The notes beneath the pieces are model-generated. The model was not told the origin of the DNA, searched no databases, and saw only the letters and a program-made list of their open reading frames with translations. This document shows positions 1 to 11,708 of a DNA stretch of 64,000 nucleotides, one piece after another; the first letter of the stretch is position 1, and each line of letters starts with the position of its first letter. The stretch lies in assembly GCA_902806595.1 (NCBI GenBank), contig CADCXC010000003.1, positions 434,001 to 498,000 of the forward strand, in the 5' to 3' direction. The translations under genes and the position numbers were made by a program. The stretch comes from Pyrenopolyporus hunteri. Taxonomy: Eukaryota; Ascomycota; Sordariomycetes; Xylariales; Hypoxylaceae.

Positions 1-1549
1 CAAAGGCCCGAGCGATGAAGGTGTAGTGATAGATTCAATCGCTGTAGTTATATTCATTGAGGCTGTGGATATCATCGCAGAGGATAAGCCAAGGGACAAG
101 AGGGAGATACTAGGAACCAGAACATCGCTCTAGTGATGTCCTTACCCAACTTAAACGTTAACTCAGGTATTCTACTACGTCCGTTAGCAACAAGTAAGCG
201 AGGAAAACGACAATACAATCGCCAAATCAGTGGCATATTCTCCCTTTATACTTTATTAGGTACCTACTCATTCAAAATCCTAGACAGGCGACCCTTCTCA
301 CTAAACTTGATAGCTTCCCTACCTTGCAGGCAGTACCATAGCGCTGAGCGCCGATCGAAAATAATAGAGGGGCACGCGTTCAGCTCGGACGCCGATTCGC
401 GCCCTAATCGCGAAGACGCCTCGGTGTACATACGAAGAACCCGTAAATATGTTAAATGCACGTATGTCGAACAGACATGGAATTGATCATTCAACAATAT
501 CAATATAGGGGATGTGAAAGTTCTGGGGCAACGAGGTTCGTTTAAATTAGAAGTTGTGGTAAATATTGGCATTCCCAGAAGTTTGCCTAGTAGGTCGCTC
601 GTTTTGTCAGATCTTACTACGCTAAAAGGTCATTCTTATCATTTCGTTCTCTCGTCGCATGCTTGACAAGTATATACCTACGTTCACCGTCGTCCATCAA
701 TTTCCAATATTCTCACTCTGTCGAGCGGATATGTAAGGCCGAACCCGATTTGGACCCGACGAAGATCCTGTCGAAGAGACACGAATTCTCGACGAGACTT
801 ATTTCGCCTACATCTCCCTAAGGCCGTCGTGTCTTTCGACCTATACGCTTCACACTGTCGCGACTATTCGGTTTCTCCAATTTTCTTATTTCCGAGGGCG
901 AACCCGAAGCTATATGAGAACTACTGACGTATAACGCCGGCGATTAAGCTACGATTAATTGATGTGGCGATAGAGGTATGCGCCATTCACCTCCCGGGAC
1001 GGTTGTATGATGTGTTCAGACGTTGCTTTCTTCGACTGCATGCCTGTCTTCTATCTAATCATACACAGGTAGCCTTCAGTGCCTACGGCTCAAATATTAA
1101 TACTACCTGGTTTATTGTTCGAGTATCCTCGGTTGTAAATAATCCTTATAGAGAGCAGAACTGTCAAGAACTAGCAATGAGTTATGTGATGATCCGGAGA
1201 TAGAGCTTTATCTCCCTTCTCGCCGTGCCGTATAATCTTAAGGCGAGCGATAGCTTTGCGAGGTACGTACGAGTACGTGTGCATAGGAGGTAGGTAGGAT
1301 CGCTTCTATCCATTCTACTACCTCTTCTACCATGGAATCGTCCGGAACTCAGTCAAGTCCCCACGTACTTACATACAGATACGGATTATCAACGGGTTTG
1401 GTTCCTGAGGTATCAAGTGGGCATGTCTATAAAAGCTCTGAAGCCGGAATAAGAAAGCCAACGGCAAGTCCTCTCTTCTACTCTACTATAACCTCCTAAT
1501 ACATAGCTACCGCCTACCTAAGTATTAGCTCACCTCCTATCGACACATC
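1..1549. other. Intergenic region, left edge
   Basis: No convincing gene. The open frames here (for example about 133-486 on + and 264-572 on -) are short, overlap on opposite strands and show no recognisable domain. The right end is the presumed promoter of the aldo/keto reductase gene, with a TATA-like box at 1428-1434. Confidence 0.5.
1428..1434 (+). promoter_or_regulatory. TATA-like box upstream of the aldo/keto reductase gene
   Basis: TATAAAA lies about 120 bp before the ATG at 1550, a plausible core-promoter distance for a filamentous fungus. The pyrimidine-rich stretch that follows (about 1468-1500) would fit a transcription start zone. Position and motif are seen; function is inferred. 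Confidence 0.45.
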
Positions 1550-2833
1550 ATGGCTGAACCGACTCCCCCTACTGAGCTGGGCCGTCTCCGCATACTTTCA
1601 CCTACCGCTGGAGTGCGCGTTTCCCCTCTACAGCTAGGTGCCATGTCTATCGGTGAGGCCTGGACCGGTAGCATGGGTTCGATGGATAAAGATTCAGCGT
1701 TTAAGCTGTTAGACGCCTTCTGTGCTGCCGGGGGCAACTTCATCGACACGGCCAGCAACTATCAGAACGAGCAGTCTGAGACTTGGATCGGGGAGTGGAT
1801 TGATGCTCGCAAGAATCGCGACTCCTTGGTATTAGCTACTAAGTTCAGCATGGACTATCGTAGCCATGCCATCGGCAGGGGGCCACAGGCTGCCAATTTT
1901 GCTGGGAATTCCCGTCGCACCATCCACGTCAGTGTCCGCGACTCACTGAAGAAGCTGCGCACAGATTATATCGGTACGTCTCAAAGGGCATTACTTGCGT
2001 CGCGCCCTATTATTTTCAAAGGATATGAATTGTGCTTACTTTGGTCTTGTGTCAGACATACTCTACATCCATTTCTGGGACTACACTACATCCATTAAGG
2101 AGCTCATGGATGCTCTACATATTCTCGTCGAGCAAGGCAAGGTGCTTTACCTAGGTGTATCTGACACGCCTGCATGGATTGTTGCTGCTGCCAATACCTA
2201 CGCCATCGACCACGGCAAGACACCTTTCAGCATCTATCAAGGACGCTGGAACCTGCTTGTAAGAGACTTTGAGCGTGATATCATCCCCATGGCCCGCCAA
2301 TTTGGAATGGCGCTCGCGCCGTAAGTACCTGTCTAAGCTTTCTCTTAGCAAAATGGACCAAGCTAATGCCCCCTTGAAATAGATGGGGTGTCCTCGGAGG
2401 AGGCAAGTTCAAGACCAAGGCCGAGATCGAGAGACGCAAGAGTACAGGAGAGAGTTTACGCAGCTCCGCCGGACAACCTCCCTATCAGACCGAAGGCGAG
2501 ATCAAGGTGAGCGAGGCTCTGGCTAAGGTGGCCTCGGAGCACGGCATCGAGTCCGTTACAGCCATTGCATTGGCATATGTGATGTCTAAAGCGGCCAATG
2601 TGGTCCCCATAGTTGGCGGGCGTAAGGTCGAGCATCTGGAAGACAACATTCAGGCATTGAGTATCAAACTTACCGACGAGCAAATCGAGTTCCTTGAGAG
2701 CGTCGCTCCTTTCGATCCTGGCTTTCCACACAATTTCATCCCCCCGGATCCAAATCTAACAGGGCAGTCTTTCCTACTCGCGCGGACCCACGCAATCAAA
2801 TTTCCCAATGCCCAGAAGCCTAAGTCTTTATAG
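1550..2833 (+). CDS. Aldo/keto reductase (AAD / norsolorinic acid reductase-like)
   Basis: NAD(P)H-dependent cytosolic oxidoreductase of the aldo/keto reductase superfamily, probably acting on aryl aldehydes or ketones. Three exons, 1550-1973, 2056-2320 and 2383-2833, join in frame to 379 residues, the usual length of the fungal AAD/norsolorinic-reductase group. The catalytic tetrad is visible: Asp66 and Tyr71 (in FIDTASNYQNEQSE), Lys98 (LATKF) and His147 (ILYIHFWD). The C-terminal part has the VPIVGGRKVEHLEDN cofactor-binding segment. Both introns start GTACGT/GTAAGT and end CAG/TAG. No polyketide synthase or other secondary-metabolism gene is nearby, so an aflatoxin-type role is not supported; a general aryl-alcohol dehydrogenase-like role is as likely. 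Confidence 0.88.
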
Positions 2834-3126
2834 AGGCGGACGACGACTGGCGGTATGTCGACGAATTCATGCTAGAACCGGAAAAGACGCTTTAGTTATA
2901 GGCGATATGGATAAACACCGTCGGTCGGATTCGCGCCTGAACATCTCGTAGCGAAAAGAAAAATGCAACATGGCGCTGCCACTCGTTTCACATACCCCTA
3001 AGATTGTAAGGAACTATAGCAAGAATGGGGGGTTAGGTGATGCAATCTCTAATAACCTGAGATAGTACCGAAATGAAATATAGAATGATTGAATAAAGGC
3101 AATAGACGTTTTGTCAATAGCGGTGC

Positions 3127-4846
3127 TCAAGGATCATAGGGACCCAAGGCCCTTCGTCCTGTCAGTAACTCAGCCTCGCCATCCTCTCTTACGAGGTAAA
3201 TATCTTCATGGCGAACGCCGAATTTCCCTTCTAGATAAATCCCAGGCTCGTTTGTGAACGTCATACCTGGTCGGAGATTGACCCCCGTATTCCACTTATT
3301 CAAGTATGGGGACTCGTGTGCTGATATAGAGTCAGCTGAGGGGTGGAAAGACTAGTAGAAAGGAAAGAAATACCTTTGATCCCAATACCATGACCAAGCC
3401 GATGTGTGAATGCGAACCCGTACCCAGCTTCATCAATAACTCTGCGGGCCGCGAGGTCGACTTCTGCGGCTGTATTGCCGACCTTGAACTCGGCGGCGGC
3501 AGCGGTCTGGGCCTCTAGCACGATATCCCATACTTTCAACTTCTCGGCATGCAGTTCGGGATTTCCGAGCGGGGCCTCGAGCGTCCTCGGTAGAAGGCCT
3601 GTGTTCTCCAGAAGAGTAACGAGTAAATCAGGAAATAATGTATTTCGCTTGGCGCCTGAGCCTATGAAGAAGCTACGGCAAATATCTGAAGAATAGCCCA
3701 GATAATGGGCTCTGACAAGAAGTTAGGGGGCGCATTGCTTAAATCTTTCTCGAACACTTACCCTACGTCAATCACGATCATGGTATCACGTTTTAATTTC
3801 TTCCCACCAACAACGAAGCCTCCATGAGGAAGAGCACCATCTTCTTCAAAGAGGACAATGTTGAAGAAAAGGCCGAATCCGATAGATAACAAAGATGCAT
3901 CAAGAATGTCTCGTACCTCGTCTTCCGTTAAACCCGCAACGAGACAGGGACGCATCGCCCTCACAGCTTCAACGGTCCCGGTGTTCACAGCACGAAGCAA
4001 TTCTATCTCGGCGGGACTTTTGAGTTGCCTGACTAGTTCGACCTCCGGGCTCAAACCGAGAGTGTCAAATCCAGCGTTCGCCAAACCCCGAGAGATGAAA
4101 TCTCTCATCTCCTCGTCTATCATCAATTTAGGCTTCCTTCCGTATCTCGTGGCTTCGAGGTCGGCGAAAAGGCGCGACCGGCGCAGCGTGCCGTAGGGGT
4201 TCCAGTGTTCCTCCCAAGTCACGATATCGAGCTCCGGTTCTCGTGAAGGAATCCCGAGCATGCGGACCCGGCCTTCTTCAAAATGCGGAGCAAGAAACGC
4301 CGTCTTGGCGGAAATGGCCCCGGATTCCGAGACGAGGGGCAGAATTAACATCAAGAAAGGTCTTTCTTCGGGCTCCCACGGCTCCCATTCGCTCTGCGAA
4401 ATATTTCCATAGTACCTTGCCAATTTTACACGTTAAGAGAGACGTTATGCAGTAGTTAGATAGAGAAAATCTTACTGAAAGGTGTATCCTGGCTCGAGGA
4501 CGAAGGCGTCGACCTTGGACCTCGCCAAAGCTCGTGCAAGGCGATCTCTTCTTTCCAAGAATTCGTCTGTACGGATCGGCGCCGCGGAGTCGAGGAAAGT
4601 GAGATTAGTCCGGAGGTTATCGATGGCACATTTCCGCACGCGGGCGATATCGGGCCGGGACTCGATTTTGCAGAATGGCCACGTTCGCGATAACCATATA
4701 ACGCCGAATAGAACGATAGCTAGAAAAGCAAGGCGATGACGTCTGGGAGAACGAGAGCCATTTTGCGGATATGGCGACGCCATTTGACTTGAGGCCTTCT
4801 CGAAGGGCGTTGTTTCTGGAATGCTGAGATGAGGGGTTGCCATCAT
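3127..4846 (-). CDS. Membrane-anchored M24 metallopeptidase (Xaa-Pro aminopeptidase / creatinase-like)
   Basis: Four exons (4846-4476, 4415-3762, 3711-3374, 3320-3127) give 518 residues. Residues about 1-50 are a short basic N-terminus plus one hydrophobic segment (LAFLAIVLFGVIWL), suggesting a type II membrane or signal-anchored protein. A creatinase N-terminal domain is followed by a pita-bread catalytic domain. All five expected metal ligands can be seen: Asp in VIDVG, Asp in GYSSDICRSF, His in HRLGHGIGIK, Glu in TNEPGIYLEG and Glu in RHEDIYLV. The enzyme should therefore be active, removing an N-terminal residue before proline or hydrolysing a related small substrate. Introns are 60, 50 and 53 bp. 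A second ATG at 4843 is equally possible as start. Confidence 0.87.
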
Positions 4847-5469
4847 AGCCAGTGAGGATGAATAGTGGTCAGCCCAATTTATGCCCCTCCGAATCTGTAA
4901 CTACTCGCTGTAATAGACCCGAGTTGCATAAGAACTCGAGACGTCCCTTGGACAAATACCATTATAGTAACGCATGATAAACACGTAAATATTTAAGCGC
5001 CATATACTTGCGTTCTCTCACCAAAATAGCAGCCATCCGTAGATAATTAAAGGCCCCGAGACTAGGCGAAAAGCCGCCTCATATGTAGGACTATGAACCC
5101 GAAGCACGTAGCTATCTGGTATTTACAGCGGCAAGGTAGGCGGGCGCTGATAACGGCCATAGTTGTGTCGAGTTCCGCTAATTTCCCTTGGTAGTGGGAG
5201 ATAAACGTGATTAAGCCTAGGGCGCTCGTGCGAATCGACCGTGTCACTATGACCGAATACGTGGGAGATGAGCGGCGGGCGATAGTGATCTGCGATTATG
5301 GACCTCAAAGAGACTTTCCGTCTAAAGTCAAGTGTGCTAGCAATGCGTCTAATATTAGGTTAAGAGACACCTACCCATATATGTAAGCGATCAACTCGAG
5401 ACTGCATCTTGATTTAACATTATTACGCTTGTCACGGAAAAGGAGAAAGAAACGGGAAGGGGACGGCTA
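4847..5469. other. Intergenic region between the M24 gene and the small TIR element
   Basis: Presumed promoter of the M24 peptidase gene at its left end. No gene, RNA or repeat recognised; short opposing frames near 5062-5308 have no domain. Confidence 0.4.
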
Positions 5470-5482
5470 GCCATTTGCCATG

Positions 5483-5526
5483 AAACCGCCAACCCGCCAA
5501 AACGTTGAAAAAAAGATGACATAAGC
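5483..5526 (+). repeat. Left terminal inverted repeat of the small TIR element
   Basis: Matches 6033-6078 in inverted orientation with a few mismatches and small indels in the A-run. It begins AAACCGCCAACCCGCCAAAA and ends GATGACATAAGCC. Confidence 0.8.
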
Positions 5527-6032
5527 CATATATATGCGTATAGACGATTAGAAAAAAGATGACATAATCGCATGTCTAGTTTTACAAAGATGATATAATG
5601 CGAGAAAAGATGACATAACATGCTGTTAGCGAGTTTTTAAAGAAACTTCTTTATACGTATCGTTATGATAATAAGGATATTCCCATGTATTTAGAGCTTA
5701 TAGTCGCATAGCTATACCATTTTAAAAGTAGGATATGCCATGTATTGACAATTTCAAGATCATAATATTTTTTAGAGGAGTGTTTACGTATCTATCGAAT
5801 GGGTATGCAGGTAAGAGATAGGTACCTAGGTAGGTAGGTGGTAGTCACGCATATAATTCATCATATAATAATAACTAATATCTTCAAAATTAAAAGGTTA
5901 GAAAAATAAATAAAATAATTAAAAATGGTAATTAAATTAACTAATTTTCGAAATATTTAAATCTTTAAACCGCATATTTTTAACTATTTTCTTTAATTAA
6001 TTACAAGTCCTTTTCATATAAGAGTTATTCTA

Positions 6033-6078
6033 CGGCTTATGTCATCAATTTTCAGTTGTTTTGGCGGGTTGGCGGTTT
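6033..6078 (-). repeat. Right terminal inverted repeat of the small TIR element
   Basis: Reverse complement of the left terminal repeat at 5483-5526. On the + strand it runs from GGCTTATGTCATC to GGCGGGTTGGCGGTTT. Confidence 0.8.
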
Positions 6079-6090
6079 GGGGGGAATGGC

Positions 6091-6728
6091 CCACCATAAA
6101 GGGGTTGGATGAGAAGCTGATCTCCCGATAGATACCGGATTAGGCGAATCCCAGCGGAACAAGCCGTTGACGATATGGCAATTCGACCCAACTGCTTGGG
6201 CCGTTAATTTAGGCCCTAAGGTTGCGGTGAGGCAACCCGTCTTGGCCTTGCTGAATTTACAATGGATGTGAACCGTAGAAATTCATGATTAGGGTAGGAC
6301 AAACAGTGACAAAAGTCAAGCCAAGCCCTTTAGATCTCATGGCTGATGGGGCGGTGCAGATCAGACCTTTGCTTCATTCGGTTCTATATGGCGGGGTTCT
6401 GTTTAATTCTCGTTGCTCATTGGCAGACTGACGTAACTTACTAGCCGCCATGTGCTATGGCTATGTTAGGAGAATTAATCTTTGAATAGGTAGGTAGGCC
6501 TTATATGTCTAATACGGCGTATTGGCGGCTATGGACTAGTTGTCATTCCGCATATTCAAGGGACTACCTAGATACCATACGCGCTGCTTTACCACAGCCA
6601 TCTAGTATATATTCTGATGCATTCCAGACATGAATTCTGTGAGGATTAAGAGAAAGAGCAAGAGCAGTCAATCGTAAACATTCCGTCCAGAACATCATCA
6701 GATCTCCAATCTTCGATCAAACTTCAAC
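6091..6728. other. Intergenic region before the LURP-one-related gene
   Basis: No gene recognised. Contains a short TAGG repeat at about 6487-6499 and an AT-rich stretch (GTATATATT near 6606) that may lie in the promoter of the gene starting at 6729. Confidence 0.4.
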
Positions 6729-7421
6729 ATGGGAACCCCCTCGCCATTAGCTCCCTTTCCCCGGCCCCTGGGCATCTTTGGGCCCTTCATCGCAAGACAA
6801 TGCGAAACTCTGATACTAAAAGAAAAAATTATGTCGCTGTCCGGTGGTAGCTTCGATGTCAGCCTCGCGAACGGCCAGCCCATCTTCAAAGTGAGCGGCG
6901 AGACCTTCTCGCTGTCTTCTCGCATGAATGTAACGGACGTCAACGGCAACTTCCTATTCTGCGTCCGTAAGAAGCACTTCAGCTTGCACACCATTTACTA
7001 TGCCGAAAACGCGAACGGCGAGGAAATATTCGAGGTGAGGAGTAAATTCAGGTGTAAGTTTCCCTGTTCCGACATATACCTAGCCTATTCATGTTCGGCC
7101 TAGTGGCGTAAGCGTAGTACCGGGCGGCTAACCTAGGGCAACATAGTGGGCGGCTCCAAGTTCATAGGAACCTTCACCTCCGCGGGTGGCCAACAGGAGG
7201 AGTTAGTGATGAAAGGAGACTGGACCGACACGACGGCAGAGATCACCGATGAGGCCACCGGACAGGTGGTGGCGGCCCTATACCGAGACCGGTGGAACGC
7301 GCGTGAGCTCCTGGGCGGCCAGCAAACTTACAGCGTCGCCATCGCACCGAACGTCGACATGGCCATTATCGTGGCGATGTGCATCTGTCTCGACATGAAG
7401 AGGAACGAACCGGCGGCTTAG
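6729..7421 (+). CDS. LURP-one-related (LOR, tubby-C-terminal-like) protein
   Basis: Two exons, 6729-7053 and 7147-7421, encode 199 residues, the usual length of fungal LOR proteins. The fold is a single beta-barrel around a central helix. The sequence shows the family pattern: an N-terminal PFPRPLGIFGPFIARQ segment, alternating short strands (ETLILKEKIMSLSGGSFDV, NGNFLFCVRKK), then FRLGGSKF and the C-terminal hydrophobic helix DMAIIVAMCICLDMKR. The molecular role of fungal members is unknown; tubby-like relatives bind phosphoinositides. The intron is 93 bp (GTAAGT...TAG), and the donor at 7054 is the one that keeps the frame. Confidence 0.85.
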
Positions 7422-9104
7422 ACGCTGAATTCCGGAATGCTGTCTCGGGAGTTTGGGCGGCGAGGCGCGAGATACCTTGGAATGCTTTAATATGCTTTTG
7501 AGTTGGTAAGAACGTTAGCGTACCAGCGAAGGATAATATCACCCTTACTATTTATTTTTCTGTTGGAGAGGGCGGTGATCCCCCTCCACGTTGTCCGAAG
7601 TTTCATACATTAATAGAATGCATTGTCAAGGAAGGGTATGGGTACCTATATAATACCATTCGATAGTCGAAATTTAAAAACTGCGAGTCTCGCTCGTTTG
7701 ATCCCATTTGAGAAATACATTACCAGTTGGTACTCACCTAGAACCTACCATTGCACAGATTCTATCACTATTCCGAAATGTCATTTTTATAAACTAATAC
7801 TTTATTGACGCTGTTTCTTCCATGGATTCCGGCGGAGTTAATAATCGATCGTTTGAAATCGTAACTAACTTCGGCGACGGGTACTAAGATACCAACTCTA
7901 AGATAAAGAAGAATGTAAGGCAGAGAACTAGAAGAGCGTATAGTAAATGAAAACGCATGGAATAAAAACTACCAGCTTAGAATTCTAGTGTAGGTTCGAT
8001 GCAAGGGCGCCCGTGCAAGCTATTTAAGCGTCTTAGTGGTAATTAATAATTAGAGTTGGCAAGTCGTTAGGCTGTTGGATAGTAGCTTAGGGCTGCATAG
8101 GCACCTAGGTACCTACCTGCTAGGGCAATAACATTGACTTTGAACCCCACCAGGTTTACAATCGGCGTTCCTATTATGTAGGTACCTACCTACCAACGAG
8201 GAGGGCTCGAAAAATAGAGAGATAGAAAGTAATGTACCTAGTGGAGTACCTGGACCGAGCCGCCACGCCTGAGCTATGCAACTAGAAGCTGAAGGATAAT
8301 TATAGCGCGAGGTTTGTCGCGAATTCATCTTACTTATATATAGATAGATAGGTACCTACCTACCTACTTACAAGGAGGTACCTAGGCAAAGTCAGAACTA
8401 CACGTAGCCGATCCAGGTATCACCTAGAGTACCTTATATATAGGTAGGTACCTAGGCAGGTACCTACCTATGATAGGTATATAAGGTGCTAGGTTAGCTC
8501 CGGAACGGATGGAGATTAGATGCAGGTGTGTACCTACCACATCGAGGTAGTTGCATTTTACCACACAACATAGAGGACGGAGAAGGTAAGCTAACTCCTG
8601 CCCACAATGGGACTTGCCGAAGACCCACCCGCGTTTACGTGTACTTGTCTTCGTTCTTATAGTGTATTATGTAACATTGATACGGTACGGTACATAGGCT
8701 ATGGGCTAAGAAAGAGTGCGGACATGTGTATAGCGGAGGTACCCCAGCTAGATACCAGGTACTTATAAGGTAACGACGTATGGAAAGGGCGAGCGGTGCC
8801 GAGCTAAGTCGTTCTTCCGTGTCGCGATCCAGGAAATCGTCACTAACATCAACGCAATGTCAGCAACTTTTTTTTCTTTCCCCTCTTCAACTTTTCAGAC
8901 GGAGCGTAATGATAGTCAAAGATTCAATTGCAATTGACAATTGATTTGTTACTGTTACCGTGCCATCCAATCCTCTCACTGAATCTCACCGTTATTTTGG
9001 AACTACCCCCCCCTTGTAACTTGATTGTCGAAACACGTTCCTCCAGGGGTTCTGATCCCGACCCGAAGACCCAGAATCTCTCTGCCCGCCCCCAAAAACG
9101 CATC
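7422..9104. other. Long intergenic region rich in TAGG/CCTA palindromic repeats
   Basis: 1.7 kb with no convincing gene. Short frames (about 7623-7808 +, 8113-8328 -) lack domains. It holds a cluster of palindromic GGTACCTACCTA-type repeats between 8098 and 8475. The right end is the promoter and 5' leader of the YTP1-like gene; a longer in-frame start upstream of 9105 exists but would put a non-signal-like extension before the signal peptide. Confidence 0.5.
8098..8475. repeat. Cluster of palindromic (CCTA)n/(TAGG)n repeats
   Basis: Four nearby blocks (about 8098-8119, 8179-8194, 8348-8387 and 8441-8470) are built of TAGG and CCTA units that meet at GGTACC or CCTAGG, so each block can fold on itself. 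Similar blocks occur in many intergenic gaps of this window and in none of the coding exons I examined. Confidence 0.7.
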
Positions 9105-10769
9105 ATGTCGAGCCTGCAGCTTGGCGGCAGAGGGAAGATGTCTCCAATATCGTCTTCTTCGTTACTCAGATTGTTTCTGGCTGTAGCTACTCTACCCATG
9201 GCTTCCGCACACGACCACAGCTCTTCGCATATCGAAGAAGGTCAGACTATTTCGGCCGACCCCATAGTATGTCTTTATCAGCTGGAAGATTGGATCGAAT
9301 CGGCCGTAGCGGAAACGCCGGAGACTGACGCTTTACACAGGATACGACGCTATGGGTTCATATATTCATCCAGATGTTTGCTTGGGGGGTCATCTTTCCC
9401 CTAGGAATGGTTTTTGGGGTATGAACTCTACACGGACACCTCTTCCTCTCCAGCATGAACAGAAGTCTAACCCAACTTCTCCATTTTTAGATCGTCAAGT
9501 CCCGCTGGCACGTTCCAGTCCAAGTAGTCGGTACAGCCCTAGCGATCGTCGGATACGCCCTAGGCCATATGCACGGCGGCCGCGAGTTTCGGCATTCCAA
9601 TGTTCACTCCAAGGTCGCATCGCCGCTTTCCTTGGTGCTCTTCATCCAGGTTCTCATGGGTATCTACCTGAAATTACATCTCGAAAAGGGTATAAATGGG
9701 AAGATTAGGCGGTTCGTAAAAATTGGGCACGGTATACTTGGAAAGGCGCTGCCTGTGCTCTCTTGGACCCAGATGCTATTCGGCGGTATCACCGCTCTCG
9801 GTTTCTGTCAGGGCGACCATGTCGGCCAATGCGCCGCCCATTTTATCATGGGAAGCGGCTTCATCGCCTACGGTATTCTCTTGACGATTGTGTTGTTGGT
9901 TGGGCAGCTTTGGCTGAGACGTACCGGCCGCTCCCAGGAGTTCTTCGACAGCTCCGTAATCGCGGCTTGGGGGGTAGTCAACACCTTTACCGAGCACCGA
10001 TGGGGTACCGCATGGGTCAAGAACGACTGGCAGCACACCGCGATGGGCATCGTATGGTGGGCGGCAGGATTGACCGGAGTTTGGCTGAGTAGGGATCAGG
10101 ATGGCCGGCCTCAGCGCAACTTCATTCCCGGGTTTGTCCTCTTGATCACTGGTTGGGCCATGAGCGCCCATCCCCAGGACTTGATGATGAGTGCCGAAAC
10201 TCATAAGATGTTTGGGTTCACGCTCATGGCAGCCGGTGTCACGCGCGTAGTCGAGGTATCATTTACGCTTCGGGATCGCCCCGGCACGTCCGAGGACGGC
10301 CGCGGAAGCAGTAGTTTCCAATACGTCCCAATCTATGTGAGTTATCACGCTTACATTAATAGAACCCTCGCCTGGCTAATGAATAGCACAGTTGCTCTAC
10401 GCTTCCGGGTTCTTGTTTATGGGCGCCACGGAGGAGCAGATGGCTTTCGTCACCGCCTCGGGCATGGACCACGTCGCCTATATTTTAATATTATTTGCGC
10501 TCGCTCTACTGCTTTTCCTCTTCGTAAACGTACTCATCAGTATATACGATAACCATACTCACCCGGCGCTTCCTAAAGAAGTCGAAAATGGACGACTAGG
10601 ATCTCGAGTAAATGGCAACGTGCCTGTGAGGGACGCCCAGGAGTTCGAATTGGAGGGTCTGATGAGCGACGAGGAAGAAGACGCCGCGAGGAGGCTAGGA
10701 GAAGACGACGACAGCGATCTCAACAGCCCGAGTAGCATAAGCAAAGCTGCCGACAGGACCGTCCGGTGA
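9105..10769 (+). CDS. ytp1: YTP1-like polytopic membrane protein (DUF2427 + YTP1 domain)
   Basis: Four exons (9105-9266, 9341-9418, 9491-10336, 10392-10769) join in frame to 487 residues. A signal peptide ends near MASA, followed by a His-rich luminal stretch (HDHSSSH). The N-terminal DUF2427 domain has a cytochrome-b561-like appearance (WVHIFIQMFAWGVIFPLGM, GYALGHMHG). The C-terminal YTP1 domain has about six hydrophobic segments (TEHRWGTAW, WQHTAMGIVWWAAG, GFLFMGATEEQM). The tail is acidic (DEEEDAARRLGEDDDSD) and presumably cytosolic. Yeast Ytp1 has no firmly assigned function; the conserved histidines in membrane helices suggest haem or metal binding, which is inference. In-frame ATGs at 9105 and 9138 both precede a good signal peptide. 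Confidence 0.86.
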
Positions 10770-11708
10770 CACGTGCTTACTTGAGAAGGGGAGGAGTTAA
10801 ATAATCAAGACGGCGGCTGACCTAGAAGGGAATATTTATCATCCAGGTTCATCATTGCATAAACTATGGGCGTTTGGATTAGGATTTCTTGGGGCTAAGT
10901 ATACTCGATTTAGATTCAAGTTCCACTCAAAAGCATCTATATGAATGTTTAGCTCGGAGTCGCATCAACCCTCCATATATGACCTTCCTATAAGGTTGCG
11001 AACCACCGGGATTCTCATACCAAAGATATCTTCAATCAAGACCTAACATTATCCGATTTTATAGCGATCCGCTATAGGCGAGACTCCTAAAAACCCCGTG
11101 GTTTACTCCGATCAAATTACTCAACACGGTCCTTGCATTTTCTTAAGCTTGGCGGATCAAGTAAAAGAAATGAGACGTGTCTCGAGACAATAATCAGGAC
11201 GGCCGTAATACGCCATCTCACCAACCCGGAAGATGTCTATTATGTCTATCTATCTCCAAGCCGCCATAGAAAAAATCTGGTGTCATTCGTGTTGTGATAT
11301 CTCATGAGATCTTGCCTAAAGGAATACAAAAGAAAGCTGGTAGATAAGGACGAGACAAGTCTGGACTGCTTTGATGGCCCGCTCTAACGATCAAGATAGT
11401 TCATTCCATTGTTATGATGGAGATCTCGGTATACTATGGTGCTTGGGTTACTGATGGAAGAGCATTAACAGTCGAGCTCCGTCACACTCCGCAATTCTCG
11501 GCTTATAGTCAGTACGGGACGTAACTAAGGCATCCAACGCAGCCGTATTATCGATGCGCATCCCGAATAGAGGTCCCACTAGATTACTTAGACCCCTCTT
11601 CCTACCTGAGGAGTCTGCCTACCTACTTCACTTCATCCTCAAGCTTACAAGAAGATATTCTCCATTTCCTCGTCACCCATAACAGGATACTGGGATTCAT
11701 CGTACAGA
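10770..11708. other. Intergenic region, no feature recognised
   Basis: Terminator of the YTP1-like gene at the left and leader of the next gene at the right. No recognisable gene, repeat or RNA between them. Confidence 0.4.

Larger units (their letters stand above)
5470..6090. mobile_element. Small non-autonomous TIR element (MITE-like), about 0.6 kb
   Basis: The sequence at 5483-5526 reappears as its reverse complement at about 6033-6078. Both ends start AAACCGCCAACCCGCCAAAA, then TTGAAAA or CTGAAAA, then GATGACATAAGCC. Outside this, both ends also share a GCCATT/GGCCATT tail, so the true end may be 8-13 bp further out. The left subterminal region repeats GATGACATAA at 5515, 5558 and 5609 with a variant at 5589, a typical arrangement for transposase-binding sites. 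No coding capacity. No clear target-site duplication. Its ends match those of the large AT-rich element at 52.4-59.4 kb at 18 of 21 bases, so the two are probably the same superfamily. The element is little RIP-mutated. It contains a TAGG/CCTA repeat at 5821-5840. Confidence 0.78.

Noticed and set aside
133..572. Overlapping opposite-strand frames near the left edge
   Set aside because: No domain, signal peptide or splice signals; each may be the shadow of the other and of chance.
1550..4846. Aldo/keto reductase and M24 peptidase as part of a secondary-metabolite cluster
   Set aside because: No polyketide synthase, NRPS, terpene cyclase, P450 or cluster regulator in the surrounding sequence.
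9569..10552. Reading the YTP1-like gene as ending at the stop in the unspliced frame near 10550
   Set aside because: That frame runs through the intron at 10337-10391; splicing restores GFLFMGATEEQM and the acidic tail typical of the family.
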